A stretch of 64,000 nucleotides of DNA from Prauserella rugosa (GTDB taxonomy: Bacteria > Actinomycetota > Actinomycetes > Mycobacteriales > Pseudonocardiaceae): the NCBI RefSeq assembly GCF_000719975.1, contig NZ_JOIJ01000002.1:434001-498000 (forward strand), in the 5' to 3' direction. The notes under the pieces were generated by a model. The model did not search any database. It was given only the letters and a program-made list of their open reading frames with translations, and was not told the origin of the DNA. Of this stretch, positions 17,917 to 27,023 are shown piece after piece (positions within the stretch are counted from its first letter, which is position 1; every line of letters starts with the position of its first letter). The translations under genes and the position numbers were made by a program.

Positions 17917-18248
17917 CGGACGGTCTCCTGTACCTCGCCCGCAGGGTCGGCCCGCAGCACGGGCGCGTCGTCGGCCATGTCCCGCACGGCCTGCATCGAC
18001 GCCTCCGGCACGAACGGTTCCGCGGTCACGATCGCCGCGGCCTCGAGCCCCTCGGCCCCGCTGGACACCGCCGCCGCGACCGCGGCCTGCACCGCGGTCA
18101 GCTTGAGCGACGGCAGGTCGATCGTCGCCGCGGCGTAGGTGCGGCCATCGGTGTCGCGCACGGCCGCGCCCTCCGCGGCCTGGATCCGCGCCCTGGTCGA
18201 GCGGGCCAGGATGACGAGCTTCTCGTCCTCGGGGTCGAGGTCAGGCAT
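17913..18248 (-). CDS. Small cytidine-deaminase-like protein lacking zinc ligands
   Basis: 111 residues, gene between corC and era as in mycobacteria (Rv2365c position). The strand-helix order (GRTYAAATIDLPSLKLTAVQAAVAAAVSSG) resembles a cytidine deaminase core. The catalytic C/HAE and PCxxC motifs are replaced by LTAVQ, and no Cys is present at all. Deamination is therefore unlikely; a structural or nucleotide-binding role is possible. ATG at 18248 with eight bases of overlap with the corC stop. Confidence 0.65.
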   Translation of the reverse strand: MPDLDPEDEKLVILARSTRARIQAAEGAAVRDTDGRTYAAATIDLPSLKLTAVQAAVAAAVSSGAEGLEAAAIVTAEPFVPEASMQAVRDMADDAPVLRADPAGEVQETVR

Positions 18249-19674
18249 GTTCGACGCTCCTATCGGTGTCGCGCTGGTCGCCCACGGCGCCGCCGGTCTC
18301 GGCGGCGCGGGCGGTGTTCTCCGTCTTGTCGCTGTGGTCGCGATTGCCGGCGGTGCCACCGGTGCTGGTGCCGCCGGGGCTGTCGTCACCGTCGTCCCCG
18401 GTGGGCTCCTGCTCGGCCACGGGACGGACGACCACGGTGGTGATCCGCATGCGGCCGCGGCGGTCCTTGCCGCCTTCGGCCCGCAGGCGCAGTCCTCCGA
18501 TCTCCGCCTCCGCCCCCGGCAACGGCACCCTGCCGAGACGCTGTGCCATGAGACCGCCGACGGTCTCGACGTCGTGATCGGACAGGTCGACGTCGAACAG
18601 CTCGCTCAGATCGTCGACCCCCAGCCGCGCGGAGACGCGCAGGGTGTGCTCGCCGAGCTCCTCCACCTCGGGCCGTTCCTCGGTGTCGGACTCGTCGGTG
18701 ATCTCGCCGACGATCTCCTCGAGGATGTCCTCGATGGTCAGCAGTCCGGCCGTGCCACCGTACTCGTCGACGGCGATGGCCATGTGATGGCGGGACACCT
18801 GCATCTCCTTGAGCAGACTGTCCAGCCGTTTGGAATCGGGGACGAAGTCGACCGGCCCCTTCAGCTCGTCGACGGGCCTGGCGTTGCCGCCCTCGGCCAG
18901 CGAGGCCTGTACGAGGTCCTTGAGGTTCACCACGCCGACCACGTCGTCGGCGGTCTCGCCGATGACGGGCAGCCGGGTGAACCCGGTGCGCATCGACAGG
19001 GCCAGCGCCTGCCGCACCGTCTTGTCCTGTTCGATCCAGACGATCTCGGTGCGCGGCACCATCACCTCGCGCGCGACGGTGTCGCCGAGCTCGAAGACGG
19101 AGTGGATCATCTCACGCTCGTCGGTGCCGACGACGCCGCGTTCGCCCGCGAGGTCGACGATCTCGCGCAGTTCCGCCTCTGTGGTGAACGGGCCTTCGCG
19201 GAACCCTTTGCCGGGCGTGATCGCGTTGCCGACGACGATGAGCAGCCGGCTCAACGGCCCCAGCACGGTCCCGAGCACGCGCACGGGGCCCGCGACGATG
19301 AGTCCCACCCGGTACGGGTGCTGCCTGCCGATGGTGCGCGGCCCGACGCCGACGAGGACGTAGCTGACCAGGACCATGATCGCGCCGGCGCCGGCCACCG
19401 ACGACCAGTCCTCCTGGAACCAGCGCAGGCCGACGACGGTCACCAACACGGTGGCCGTCAGCTCACAGGCGAGCCGCAACAGCAGCAGCAGGTTGATGTG
19501 CCTGCTGCGCTCGTCGATGATCGCCACGAGGTGCCGGGCGCCGACGCGGCCGGCCCGGATCATGCCTTCGGCACGCGCCCTGGACACCGAGCTCACCGCG
19601 GCGTCCGCGGCGGCGAACAGGCCGCCCAGCAACACGAGTGCGACGGCCAGTACCAAGGCCGCGGTACTGCTCAC
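18241..19674 (-). CDS. HlyC/CorC-family protein: DUF21 membrane domain, CBS pair, transporter-associated domain
   Basis: 477 residues. The N-terminal DUF21 (CNNM) membrane domain spans about 1-150, followed by two CBS domains (about 190-310; [28 protein letters not shown]) and a CorC_HlyC domain ([20 protein letters not shown]). Members export magnesium or cobalt or support envelope integrity. The last 75 residues are Asp/Thr/Gly rich. The GTG start at 19674 overlaps the ybeY stop; the upstream open frame is antisense shadow of ybeY. Confidence 0.9.
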   Translation of the reverse strand: MSSTAALVLAVALVLLGGLFAAADAAVSSVSRARAEGMIRAGRVGARHLVAIIDERSRHINLLLLLRLACELTATVLVTVVGLRWFQEDWSSVAGAGAIMVLVSYVLVGVGPRTIGRQHPYRVGLIVAGPVRVLGTVLGPLSRLLIVVGNAITPGKGFREGPFTTEAELREIVDLAGERGVVGTDEREMIHSVFELGDTVAREVMVPRTEIVWIEQDKTVRQALALSMRTGFTRLPVIGETADDVVGVVNLKDLVQASLAEGGNARPVDELKGPVDFVPDSKRLDSLLKEMQVSRHHMAIAVDEYGGTAGLLTIEDILEEIVGEITDESDTEERPEVEELGEHTLRVSARLGVDDLSELFDVDLSDHDVETVGGLMAQRLGRVPLPGAEAEIGGLRLRAEGGKDRRGRMRITTVVVRPVAEQEPTGDDGDDSPGGTSTGGTAGNRDHSDKTENTARAAETGGAVGDQRDTDRSVEHA

Positions 19675-20222
19675 GGCTGCTCCCGGTCCGCCCCTCCGTC
19701 GAGCCCGGCGGCACCGAGCAGACGGTCGTCGGCACTGCGCTGGGCTTCCCTGCGGGACGCCTCGAGGCGCGCGGCCTGGTAGTCGGCCAGGATGCGGTTC
19801 TGCAGGCCGAACATCTCGCGTTCCTCGGCGGGCTCGGCGTGGTCGTAGCCGAGCAGGTGCAGCGTGCCGTGGACGGTGAGCAGGTGCAGCTCGTCCATCA
19901 GCGAGTGGCCCGCCTTCTTGGCCTGGTCGCGCGCGAACGCCGGGCACAGCACGATGTCACCCAGCAGCGCCGCGGTGTCCTCCGGCGCGTCCGGGCGCCG
20001 GGTGCCGTCCATCTCGTCCATGGGGAAGGCCATGACGTCGGTCGGACCGGGCAGGTCCATCCACCGCTCGTGGAGGTCCTCCATGACGTCGAGGGTCACC
20101 AGCAGCACCGACAGTTCGGCGAGCGGGCTCACCTCCATCTGGTCCAGCGCGAACCGGGCGGCCGAGACGATCGACTCCTCGTCGACGCCGACCCCGGACT
20201 CGTTGGCGATCTCGATGCTCAC
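19671..20222 (-). CDS. ybeY: Endoribonuclease YbeY
   Basis: 183 residues. The metal site H118-x3-H122-x5-H128 ([11 protein letters not shown]) is intact, with [10 protein letters not shown] upstream. Acts in 16S rRNA 3' end maturation and ribosome quality control. GTG start overlaps the phoH stop (GTGA). The C-terminus has a 35-residue Ala/Arg/Asp extension. The chain phoH-ybeY-corC-deaminase-like-era is fully overlapping and clearly one operon. Confidence 0.95.
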   Translation of the reverse strand: MSIEIANESGVGVDEESIVSAARFALDQMEVSPLAELSVLLVTLDVMEDLHERWMDLPGPTDVMAFPMDEMDGTRRPDAPEDTAALLGDIVLCPAFARDQAKKAGHSLMDELHLLTVHGTLHLLGYDHAEPAEEREMFGLQNRILADYQAARLEASRREAQRSADDRLLGAAGLDGGADREQP

Positions 20223-21310
20223 GCGCGATCCTCGCTGTGCTTGCCGTTCCCCGTCGAGCGGGGCCTGCGGCGTTCCTCGGTGCCGTTCCGCGACGGCGTG
20301 TTCCCGTCGGCCGCGTCCTGCGTGGCCTGCCACTTCTCGTACGCGTCCACGATGTCCCCGACGAGCTTGTGCCGCACGACGTCGTTGCTGGTCAGCGACG
20401 AGAAGTGCAGGTCCTCCACGCCTTCGAGGATCTCGCGCACGATGCGCAGGCCGCTGCGCTGCCCGCCGGGCAGGTCGACCTGGGTGATGTCGCCGGTCAC
20501 CACGACCTTGGAGCCGAACCCGAGCCGGGTCAGGAACATCTTCATCTGCTCGGGCGTGGTGTTCTGCGCCTCGTCAAGGATGACGAAGGCGTCGTTGAGG
20601 GTCCGTCCGCGCATGTAGGCCAGCGGGGCGATCTCGATGGTGCCGGCCTGCATCAGCCGCGGGATGGACTCGGGGTCGACCATGTCGTGCAGCGCGTCGT
20701 ACAGCGGCCGCAGGTACGGGTCGATCTTCTCGTGCAGGGTGCCCGGCAGGTAGCCGAGCCGCTCCCCTGCCTCCACGGCGGGCCGGGTCAGGATGATGCG
20801 GTTGACCTGCTTGGCCTGCAGCGCCTGCACCGCCTTCGCCATGGCCAGGTACGTCTTGCCGGTACCGGCGGGTCCGATGCCGAAGACGATCGTGTGCTTG
20901 TCGATCGCCTCCACATAACGCTTCTGGTTGAGCGTCTTCGGCCGGATCGTGCGGCCGCGCCGGGAGACGATGTCCAGGCTCAGGACCTCGGCGGGCGACT
21001 CGGCGTTGTCCGCGGCGAGCATGCCGACGGTGCGCCGCACGGTGTCGGGCCCGACCTGCTGGCCCTTCGAGGCCAGCGTGGACAGTTCGGCGAAGACCCG
21101 CTCGGCGAACGCGACCTCGGCAGGCTGTCCGGTCAGCGTGACCTCGTTACCTCGGACGTGCACGTCGGCGTGGAGAAGCTCCTCGGCGACACGCAGGTTC
21201 TCGTCACCCGACCCGAACAACGCCAGGGTGGCCGTGTCGGGAATGGGGAACTTGGAGCGTGCCTGGTCGCCGCCGGTGTCGGGAGTCTGCTGCGGAACGG
21301 TTCCGGCCAC
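20219..21310 (-). CDS. phoH: PhoH-like ATPase
   Basis: 363 residues. Walker A GPAGTGKT at 146-153, Walker [10 protein letters not shown], sensor [12 protein letters not shown], and RTLNDAF. An N-terminal KH-like region (20-80) is typical of the ybeY-linked PhoH. Thought to act in RNA metabolism. A charged 35-residue C-terminal tail follows. The GTG at 21310 heads the five-gene overlapping operon. Confidence 0.93.
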   Translation of the reverse strand: MAGTVPQQTPDTGGDQARSKFPIPDTATLALFGSGDENLRVAEELLHADVHVRGNEVTLTGQPAEVAFAERVFAELSTLASKGQQVGPDTVRRTVGMLAADNAESPAEVLSLDIVSRRGRTIRPKTLNQKRYVEAIDKHTIVFGIGPAGTGKTYLAMAKAVQALQAKQVNRIILTRPAVEAGERLGYLPGTLHEKIDPYLRPLYDALHDMVDPESIPRLMQAGTIEIAPLAYMRGRTLNDAFVILDEAQNTTPEQMKMFLTRLGFGSKVVVTGDITQVDLPGGQRSGLRIVREILEGVEDLHFSSLTSNDVVRHKLVGDIVDAYEKWQATQDAADGNTPSRNGTEERRRPRSTGNGKHSEDRA

Positions 21311-21489
21311 GTGGCCTCGGGCCTGCCTTCTGCACGTGTCGTGCCGATTGGGGGTCGATGTCTGCCTGTCATGCTAACGGCCGGACCCGCACCCGGTCGC
21401 CCGGATTCACCCGCGGCCCGGTCTGCGCCGGCGTGCTCGCCGGTGGCCGTGCGGAGCGCCGATCGGACGGCGATCGGCCACAGGTCGTG

Positions 21490-21858
21490 CTACCCCGCGT
21501 AACGCCCGAAGTGCCCCAACTGTTCCCCGCCGAGCACGTGGGCGTGCACGTGGAAGACGGTCTGCCCCGCGTCGGAGCCGGTGTTGAACACGACGCGGTA
21601 GCCGCCGTCGACGAGGCCTTCGAGTTCGGCGACGCGATGGGCCGTCGTGATCACCTCGGCGAGCAGCGCCGGATCGGCTGCGGCCAGTTCGCCGACGTTG
21701 CGGTAGCGCGTCTTGGGCACGACCAGGACGTGGGTCGCCGCCTGCGGGCTGATGTCGCGGAAGGCCAGCGTCGTGTCGGTCTCGTGGACGATCTCGGCGG
21801 GAATCTCCCTGGCGATGATCCGCTCGAACAGGGTCTCGGACGGGTCGGGCTCGGTCAT
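21490..21858 (-). CDS. HIT-family nucleotide hydrolase (HinT-like)
   Basis: 122 residues, the usual HinT size. The active-site triad HVHAHV is at 103-108 with QTVF before it; the first strand has ETDTTLAFRDISPQA. Hydrolyses AMP-lysine or AMP-amide type substrates in characterised members. ATG at 21858; longer in-frame starts exist but add non-conserved sequence. 179 bases separate its stop from phoH. Confidence 0.9.
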   Translation of the reverse strand: MTEPDPSETLFERIIAREIPAEIVHETDTTLAFRDISPQAATHVLVVPKTRYRNVGELAAADPALLAEVITTAHRVAELEGLVDGGYRVVFNTGSDAGQTVFHVHAHVLGGEQLGHFGRYAG

Positions 21859-21920
21859 GCCGGGAACTGTAGCGCGCGGGTCCGACACGGTCCGACGACC
21901 GTGCAGCGGGAAGTGTGCGC

Positions 21921-21959
21921 GGTGGGAAAGGTCGTGTGGAAAGGCCGTGTGGGAAGGAT
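21921..21959. repeat. Three imperfect 13-bp tandem units
   Basis: GGTGGGAAAGGTC, GTGTGGAAAGGCC and GTGTGGGAAGGAT follow one another directly, 63 bases upstream of the HIT start codon. A binding-site array or slippage product. Confidence 0.55.
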
Positions 21960-22040
21960 GCACGGAAAGAACGGACGGGGCACGCGGGGAGCGCGGGACC
22001 GACGGGACGCCGAGCGTTCCGCTTGCCGAAACACCGCGGC

Positions 22041-22073
22041 GCGGGTGGAGCGTGGGGGACGCGCTCCACCCGC
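22041..22073. terminator. 12-bp-stem GC hairpin downstream of rsmE
   Basis: GCGGGTGGAGCG (22041-22052) pairs perfectly with CGCTCCACCCGC (22062-22073) around a 9-base loop. It lies about 180 bases beyond the rsmE stop on the transcribed strand. No T tract. Likely terminator of the heat-shock operon. Confidence 0.5.
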
Positions 22074-22252
22074 GGCCGCGGCTCCGCCGGGCCGAGGGGG
22101 AGGTGCCCGGCGTGATCTCGGTGAGGTCTCGGCGTTGTCGCTCGGTCCTGGGCACGCGTCGTGCCGCGCCCCGGTCGTTAACCAGCGTAACGGTTCGCCA
22201 GGGGATCAGCGAGTACGTCGACCGCTCGTCGTCGGCGTGATTCGGTGAGCGG

Positions 22253-23044
22253 TCACCAACGTGCGGTCAGCGCGCCCAGAGTGCCGAGGGCCACAGCGCC
22301 CGCGGTCGACGTGCGCAGCACCGTCGGCCCGAGCCGGACGCCCACGGCGCCGGCATCGGTCAGTGCGGCCAGCTCCTCGCCGGTGACGCCGCCCTCGGGG
22401 CCGACGACGAGGTACACGTCGCCGTGGTCGGGCAGCGCGACGTCCTTGAGGCCGACCTCGGCGGTCGCCTCGAGCAGGTACGCCCCCGCGGCGGTCGACA
22501 GGCGCGCAGCCAGTTCCACCGTGGTGACCGGCTCGGGCACGTCGGGCACGCGGCCACGGCGGGCCTGCTTCGCGGCCGCACGCGCGGTGGTGCGCCATTT
22601 GGCCAGTGCCTTGGCGCCGCGCGGACCGTCGTCCCAGCGGGCGACGCTGCGTGCCGCCTTCCAGGGCAGCACCGCGTCGGCGCCCGCCTCGGTGGCCAGT
22701 TCGACCGCGAGCTCACCCCGGTCGCCCTTGGCCAGTGCCTGCACGATCGTCACCCGCAGCGCGGGTTCCGGATCCTGACGCCTGGCGAGGACGGTGACCT
22801 CGAGTGTGGGGTGTCTGCCCGGTTCGACAGCGTCCACGACGCAGTCGGCGAGCCCGCCGCGGCCATCGGCGAGCGTCAGCCGTTCGCCCGCGCGGGTGCG
22901 GCGCACCGTCACCGCGTGGCGGGCCTCGTCGCCGTCGAGCACGGCGCTGTCTGCCGCAGGCAGGTCGTCGACGAGGAACACCGGCGGCGTCGACACCGGC
23001 GCCTCCGGCACGTCGTGGGTGTCCGGCCCCTCGGCCATCGTCAC
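22253..23044 (-). CDS. rsmE: 16S rRNA (uracil1498-N3)-methyltransferase RsmE
   Basis: 263 residues. An N-terminal PUA-like domain ([19 protein letters not shown]) is followed by a SPOUT trefoil-knot domain with [19 protein letters not shown] and [15 protein letters not shown]. Methylates U1498 of 16S rRNA using S-adenosylmethionine. The GTG at 23044 overlaps the dnaJ stop; ATG two codons later (23038) is an alternative. hrcA-dnaJ-rsmE matches the mycobacterial order. Confidence 0.93.
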   Translation of the reverse strand: MTMAEGPDTHDVPEAPVSTPPVFLVDDLPAADSAVLDGDEARHAVTVRRTRAGERLTLADGRGGLADCVVDAVEPGRHPTLEVTVLARRQDPEPALRVTIVQALAKGDRGELAVELATEAGADAVLPWKAARSVARWDDGPRGAKALAKWRTTARAAAKQARRGRVPDVPEPVTTVELAARLSTAAGAYLLEATAEVGLKDVALPDHGDVYLVVGPEGGVTGEELAALTDAGAVGVRLGPTVLRTSTAGAVALGTLGALTARW

Positions 23045-24207
23045 CGCTTGGAACGCAGCTTCGAGAACAACCCGCTGTGCTTGGCGCCGCTGCCCGCGAG
23101 CTCGGGGGCCTCCTCACCGCGCAGCTTGGCCAGCTGGCGCAGGAGTTCGGCCTGCTCCTCGTCGAGCTTCGACGGGACCACGACGTCGACGTGGACGTGC
23201 AGGTCACCGCGTCCGTCGACGCGGCCCGACGAGCGCAGCCGCGGCATGCCCTTGCCGGTCAGCACGAGCTCGGTCTCGGGTTGCGTGCCCGGCTCGATCT
23301 CGACGTCGACCTCGCCGTCGATGAGCGTCTCCAGGGGAACCGAGGCGCCCAGCGCGGCGCTCGTCATCGGGATCCGCAACCGGCAGTGCAGCTCGTTGCC
23401 CTGGCGCTCGAAGACCTCGTTGGGTTCCTCGTCGACCTCGACGTAGAGGTCACCGGCGGGACCACCGCCGGGGCCGACCTCGCCCTGTCCGGACAGCCGG
23501 ATGCGCATGCCGTCGCCGACGCCCGCCGGGATCTTGGCCGTGACCGTGCGCCGCGCACGCACCCTGCCGTCCCCACTGCACTTGCGGCACGGGTCGGTGA
23601 TGATCTCGCCAAGGCCCTGGCACGCCGGGCACGGCCGGGCCGTGACGACCTGGCCGAGGAACGAGCGCTGCACCGACTGGACCTCGCCCTGGCCGCCGCA
23701 CGTGTCGCACGTGGTGACCGAGCCGCCCTCCGCCATTCCGGCGCCGCGGCACAGGTCGCACAGCACCGCGGTGTCGACGGCGATGTCCTTGTCGATGCCC
23801 GTCGCGCATTCCTCGAGCGTCAGCCGCAGCCGGATGAGCGCGTCGGAACCGGGCTGCACCCGGCTGCGCGGGCCGCGGCCCCTGCCACCGCCCGCGGCGG
23901 CGCCGAAGAAGGCGTCCATGATGTCGCCGAGCCCGCCGAAGCCGCCGAACGGATCGCCGCCGCCGCGGCCACCCGCCGCACCGGCACCGCCGTCCATGGG
24001 GTCACCGCCCAGGTCGACGATCTTGCGCTTCTGGGGGTCGGACAGCACCTCGTAGGCCGTGGTGACCTCGCCGAACTTCTGCTGCGCGTCCTCGGACGGG
24101 TTGACGTCGGGGTGCAACTCACGCGCGAGCTTGCGGTAGGCCCGCTTGATCTCCTGGTCGCTCGCGTCTTTCGACACGCCCAGAATTCCGTAGTAGTCCC
24201 TCGCCAC
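23041..24207 (-). CDS. dnaJ: Chaperone DnaJ (DnaJ2 type)
   Basis: 388 residues. J domain 1-65 with HPD at 32-34; Gly-rich segment about 75-115; four zinc repeats [32 protein letters not shown]; then the substrate-binding C-terminal domains. Stimulates the DnaK ATPase. This is the hrcA-linked second DnaJ typical of Actinobacteria. GTG start at 24207, 39 bases after the hrcA stop. Confidence 0.95.
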   Translation of the reverse strand: MARDYYGILGVSKDASDQEIKRAYRKLARELHPDVNPSEDAQQKFGEVTTAYEVLSDPQKRKIVDLGGDPMDGGAGAAGGRGGGDPFGGFGGLGDIMDAFFGAAAGGGRGRGPRSRVQPGSDALIRLRLTLEECATGIDKDIAVDTAVLCDLCRGAGMAEGGSVTTCDTCGGQGEVQSVQRSFLGQVVTARPCPACQGLGEIITDPCRKCSGDGRVRARRTVTAKIPAGVGDGMRIRLSGQGEVGPGGGPAGDLYVEVDEEPNEVFERQGNELHCRLRIPMTSAALGASVPLETLIDGEVDVEIEPGTQPETELVLTGKGMPRLRSSGRVDGRGDLHVHVDVVVPSKLDEEQAELLRQLAKLRGEEAPELAGSGAKHSGLFSKLRSKR

Positions 24208-24246
24208 CGTTTCGACGTCCTCCTAGTACCGCACCCGGGTCCGGTG

Positions 24247-25272
24247 TCAGCTTCCGGCCAGGATCTGGCCCACGTAATTGGCCACCGCGCGCACCGCGGC
24301 GATCGTCCCGGGGTAGTCCATCCGCGTGGGACCGACCACTCCCATGCCACCCAGCAGCAGATCGTCGGAGCCGTAACCGATCGACACGACCGAGGTCCTC
24401 CGCATCTGCGCGTCCTCATTCTCCTCACCGATCCGCACCGTGACGGCACCGGGGTTGCGGGCTGCGGCGAGCAGCTTCAGCACGACGACCTGTTCCTCGA
24501 GCGCCTCGAGCACCTCACGCAGCGAGTTCGGGAAGTCGGCGACGTTGTTGGTGAGGTTGGCGGTGCCGCCGAGCACGAGCCGGTCCTCGGGGTGTTCGAC
24601 GAGCGATTCGACCAGCACCGTGGAGACCCGCGTCATCACGTCGCGCAGTTCCGCGGGGCCCTGCTCGGGCAGCTCCGAGACCTTCGCGGCCGCGTCGGCG
24701 AGCTTGCGCCCGGCGAGTGCGCTGTTGAGCTGGTCGCGCAGCATCGCCACGCCGTCCTCGCTGATCACGTCGCCGAGGTCCACCGTGCGCTGGTCCACGC
24801 GTCCGGTGTCGGTGATCAGCACGAGCATCAGCCGGGCCGAGGTCAGCGGCACGACCTCGACGTGCCGCACCGTCGAGTTGGTCAGCGTCGGATACTGGAT
24901 CACCGCGACCTGGCGGGTGAGCTGCGCCAGCAGCCGCACCGACCGGCGCAGCACGTCGTCGAGGTCACTGGCGCCCTCGAGGAACCGTTCGATGGCCCTG
25001 CGCTCGGCGCTGGAGAGCGGTTTGATCTCCGACAGCCGGTCGACGAACAGCCGGTAGCCCTTGTCCGTCGGGATACGGCCCGCGCTCGTGTGCGGCTGCG
25101 TGATGTAGCCGTCCTCCTCCAGCGCCGCCATGTCGTTGCGGACGGTCGCGCTGGAGACACCGAGGTTGTGGCGATCGACCAGAGCCTTGGAACCCACCGG
25201 CTCCTGCTCGGACACGTAGTCGGCGACGATCGCGCGCAACACCTCGAAGCGCCGCTCCTCCGCGCTGGCCAA
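24247..25272 (-). CDS. hrcA: Heat-inducible transcription repressor HrcA
   Basis: 341 residues. N-terminal winged helix ([39 protein letters not shown]), then GAF-like and insertion domains, ending with the conserved [12 protein letters not shown]. Represses chaperone genes through CIRCE elements. The TTG at 25272 is chosen: GGAGG lies about seven bases upstream and the protein then has the family length. No CIRCE dyad is seen in the 100 bases upstream, so control of this operon may be indirect. A TAAACT -10-like hexamer is present at 25349-25344. Confidence 0.93.
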   Translation of the reverse strand: MASAEERRFEVLRAIVADYVSEQEPVGSKALVDRHNLGVSSATVRNDMAALEEDGYITQPHTSAGRIPTDKGYRLFVDRLSEIKPLSSAERRAIERFLEGASDLDDVLRRSVRLLAQLTRQVAVIQYPTLTNSTVRHVEVVPLTSARLMLVLITDTGRVDQRTVDLGDVISEDGVAMLRDQLNSALAGRKLADAAAKVSELPEQGPAELRDVMTRVSTVLVESLVEHPEDRLVLGGTANLTNNVADFPNSLREVLEALEEQVVVLKLLAAARNPGAVTVRIGEENEDAQMRRTSVVSIGYGSDDLLLGGMGVVGPTRMDYPGTIAAVRAVANYVGQILAGS

Positions 25273-25301
25273 CGAGCACCTCCTCACCGTCACGGGCTCC
25301 G

Positions 25302-25331
25302 CCGGCCGGGGACCGCGACGGCCCCGGCCGG
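25302..25331. terminator. 10-bp-stem hairpin between mmsA and hrcA
   Basis: CCGGCCGGGG (25302-25311) pairs with CCCCGGCCGG (25322-25331) around ten bases. It lies 42 bases past the mmsA stop and 30 bases before the hrcA start, so it may end mmsA transcription or form part of the hrcA leader. Confidence 0.5.
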
Positions 25332-25372
25332 TGACACCGTTCGAGTTTACGGTGCTGGGCAGCGACCGTGGG

Positions 25373-26887
25373 TCACGCGTTGCCGGGGAATCGCAGGTTG
25401 ACCCCTCCGCCCGCGGGCTCGCCGGCCGCGCCGGAGGGCGCGGACGGCCACCGCGAGGTGACGACCTTGCGGCGGGTGAAGAAGTGGAAGCCCTCGGGCC
25501 CGTAGGCGTGGCTGTCGCCGAACAGCGAGTCCTTCCACCCGCCGAAGCTGTAGTACCCGACCGGCACCGGGATCGGCACGTTCACCCCGACCATGCCGAC
25601 CTCGACCTCGCCGGTGTACCGGCGTGCCGTTCCGCCGTCGGTGGTGAACACGGCGGTGCCGTTGCCGTAGTGGTTGGCGTTGACGAGCGCCACGGCGTCG
25701 TCGAACGAGGCCACGCGCACGACCGACAGCACCGGCCCGAAGATCTCGTCGGTGTAGATCGACATCTCGGGCCGGACCCGGTCGAACAGGGTCGGGCCGA
25801 GCCAGAAGCCGCCACCGTGGATGTCCGGGTTCCTGCCGTCGACCACCAGCTCGGCGCCCTCGTCCACGCCCGCCGCGACGTACGAGGCAACCCGCTCGCG
25901 GTGCGCGGCGGTCACGAGCGGGCCCATCTCCGAATCGGGGTCCCTGCCGTCGCCGACGCGCAGTGCGCGCATCCGCTCGGTGATCTTCGCCACGAGCTCG
26001 TCGCCGATCGGGTCGACGGCCACGACGACGGACACGGCCATGCACCGCTCCCCCGCCGAACCGAAGCCCGCCGACACGGCCGCGTCCGCAGCACCGTCGA
26101 GATCGGCGTCGGGCAGCACGGCCATGTGGTTCTTGGCCCCGCCGAGGGCCTGGCACCGTTTGCCCGCCGCCGTGGCCTTCTCGTAGACGTAGCGGGCGAT
26201 CGGGGTGGAGCCGACGAACGAGATCGCCTGCACGTCGCGGTGTTCGAGCAGCGCGTCGACGGCGACCTTGTCGCCGTGCACCACGTTCAGCACCCCGTCG
26301 GGCAGACCCGCCTCGGCGAGCAGTTCGGCGATGAAGAGCGATGCCGACGGGTCCTTCTCACTGGGCTTGAGCACCACGGTGTTGCCGCAGGCGATCGCGT
26401 TCGGCACGAACCACAACGGCACCATGGCCGGGAAGTTGAACGGCGAGATCACGCCGACGACGCCGAGGGGCCGGGCCGTGGAGTGCACGTCGATCCCGGT
26501 GGAGGCGTTCTCGCTGAACTCGCCCTTGAGCAGCTGGGGTGCACTGCAGGCGTACTCGACGTTCTCGAGCGCCCTCGCGACCTCACCCGCCGCGTCGGAG
26601 ACGACCTTGCCGTGCTCGGCGGTGATGATGCGGGCCAGTTCGTCCTGCCGGGCGGCGAGCAGTTCCCGGAAGCGGAACAACACGCGGGAACGGCCCGCGA
26701 GCGAGGTGTCGCGCCACGCCGGGAACGCCGCGGCGGCCGCCCGCACGGCCTCGTCGATCTCGCCGGGTCCTGCGAAGTCGACGGTCGCCTTCACGGCACC
26801 GGTGGCCGGGTCGAACACGTCCCCGGTGCGTTCGGCGGGCCCGCTCCACGGCTTGCCCGCGATCCGGTGGGTGATGTGCTCGGTCAC
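25373..26887 (-). CDS. mmsA: CoA-acylating (methyl)malonate-semialdehyde dehydrogenase
   Basis: 504 residues. Aldehyde dehydrogenase fold with N151 (SPFNFP), catalytic C282 ([10 protein letters not shown]) and GGAKNH at 249-254. The last motif replaces the usual general-base Glu region and marks the acylating MMSDH class. It converts malonate semialdehyde to acetyl-CoA and CO2, or methylmalonate semialdehyde to propionyl-CoA, with NAD and CoA. Beside a putative beta-alanine aminotransferase and pyrimidine catabolic genes, the malonate semialdehyde route is the better guess. The 15 C-terminal residues are an Ala/Gly/Pro extension. GTG start at 26887. Confidence 0.92.
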   Translation of the reverse strand: MTEHITHRIAGKPWSGPAERTGDVFDPATGAVKATVDFAGPGEIDEAVRAAAAAFPAWRDTSLAGRSRVLFRFRELLAARQDELARIITAEHGKVVSDAAGEVARALENVEYACSAPQLLKGEFSENASTGIDVHSTARPLGVVGVISPFNFPAMVPLWFVPNAIACGNTVVLKPSEKDPSASLFIAELLAEAGLPDGVLNVVHGDKVAVDALLEHRDVQAISFVGSTPIARYVYEKATAAGKRCQALGGAKNHMAVLPDADLDGAADAAVSAGFGSAGERCMAVSVVVAVDPIGDELVAKITERMRALRVGDGRDPDSEMGPLVTAAHRERVASYVAAGVDEGAELVVDGRNPDIHGGGFWLGPTLFDRVRPEMSIYTDEIFGPVLSVVRVASFDDAVALVNANHYGNGTAVFTTDGGTARRYTGEVEVGMVGVNVPIPVPVGYYSFGGWKDSLFGDSHAYGPEGFHFFTRRKVVTSRWPSAPSGAAGEPAGGGVNLRFPGNA

Positions 26888-26913
26888 GAGAGAACTCCCT
26901 GCGTTCGCGTCTT

Positions 26914-26961
26914 GTGGTTTCGCGCCTTCGTGTGGTTTCGCGCCGTCGGTGGTTTCGCGCC
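26914..26961. repeat. Three copies of GTGGTTTCGCGCC upstream of mmsA
   Basis: Exact 13-bp copies at 26914-26926, 26932-26944 and 26949-26961, with 18- and 17-base periods. They sit 27-75 bases upstream of the mmsA start codon, in the promoter position. Possible activator or repressor array. Confidence 0.6.
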
Positions 26962-26994
26962 GTCGGTGGGCCGGGGTTTCAGCGCGGGTTTTCA

Positions 26995-27011
26995 GTACGG
27001 GGTTTCCGTAC
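26995..27011. promoter_or_regulatory. GTACGG-5-CCGTAC inverted repeat
   Basis: GTACGG (26995-27000) and CCGTAC (27006-27011) lie between the aminotransferase stop and mmsA. The half-site core GTACGG is the same as in the larger palindrome upstream of pucR, so a shared regulator is possible. It could also be a small hairpin. Confidence 0.4.
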
Positions 27012-27023
27012 GGGTCGAGAGAG

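Larger units (their letters stand above)
21859..22252. other. Intergenic region between HIT gene and rsmE
   Basis: 394 bases without a credible gene; all open frames here lack family features. It contains a 13-bp tandem repeat (21921-21959) and a strong hairpin (22041-22073). Upstream control of the HIT gene and termination of the hrcA-dnaJ-rsmE operon must both lie here. Confidence 0.6.

Noticed and set aside
25273..25372. CIRCE element upstream of hrcA
   Set aside because: No TTAGCACTC/GAGTGCTAA arms found; only a GC-rich hairpin.
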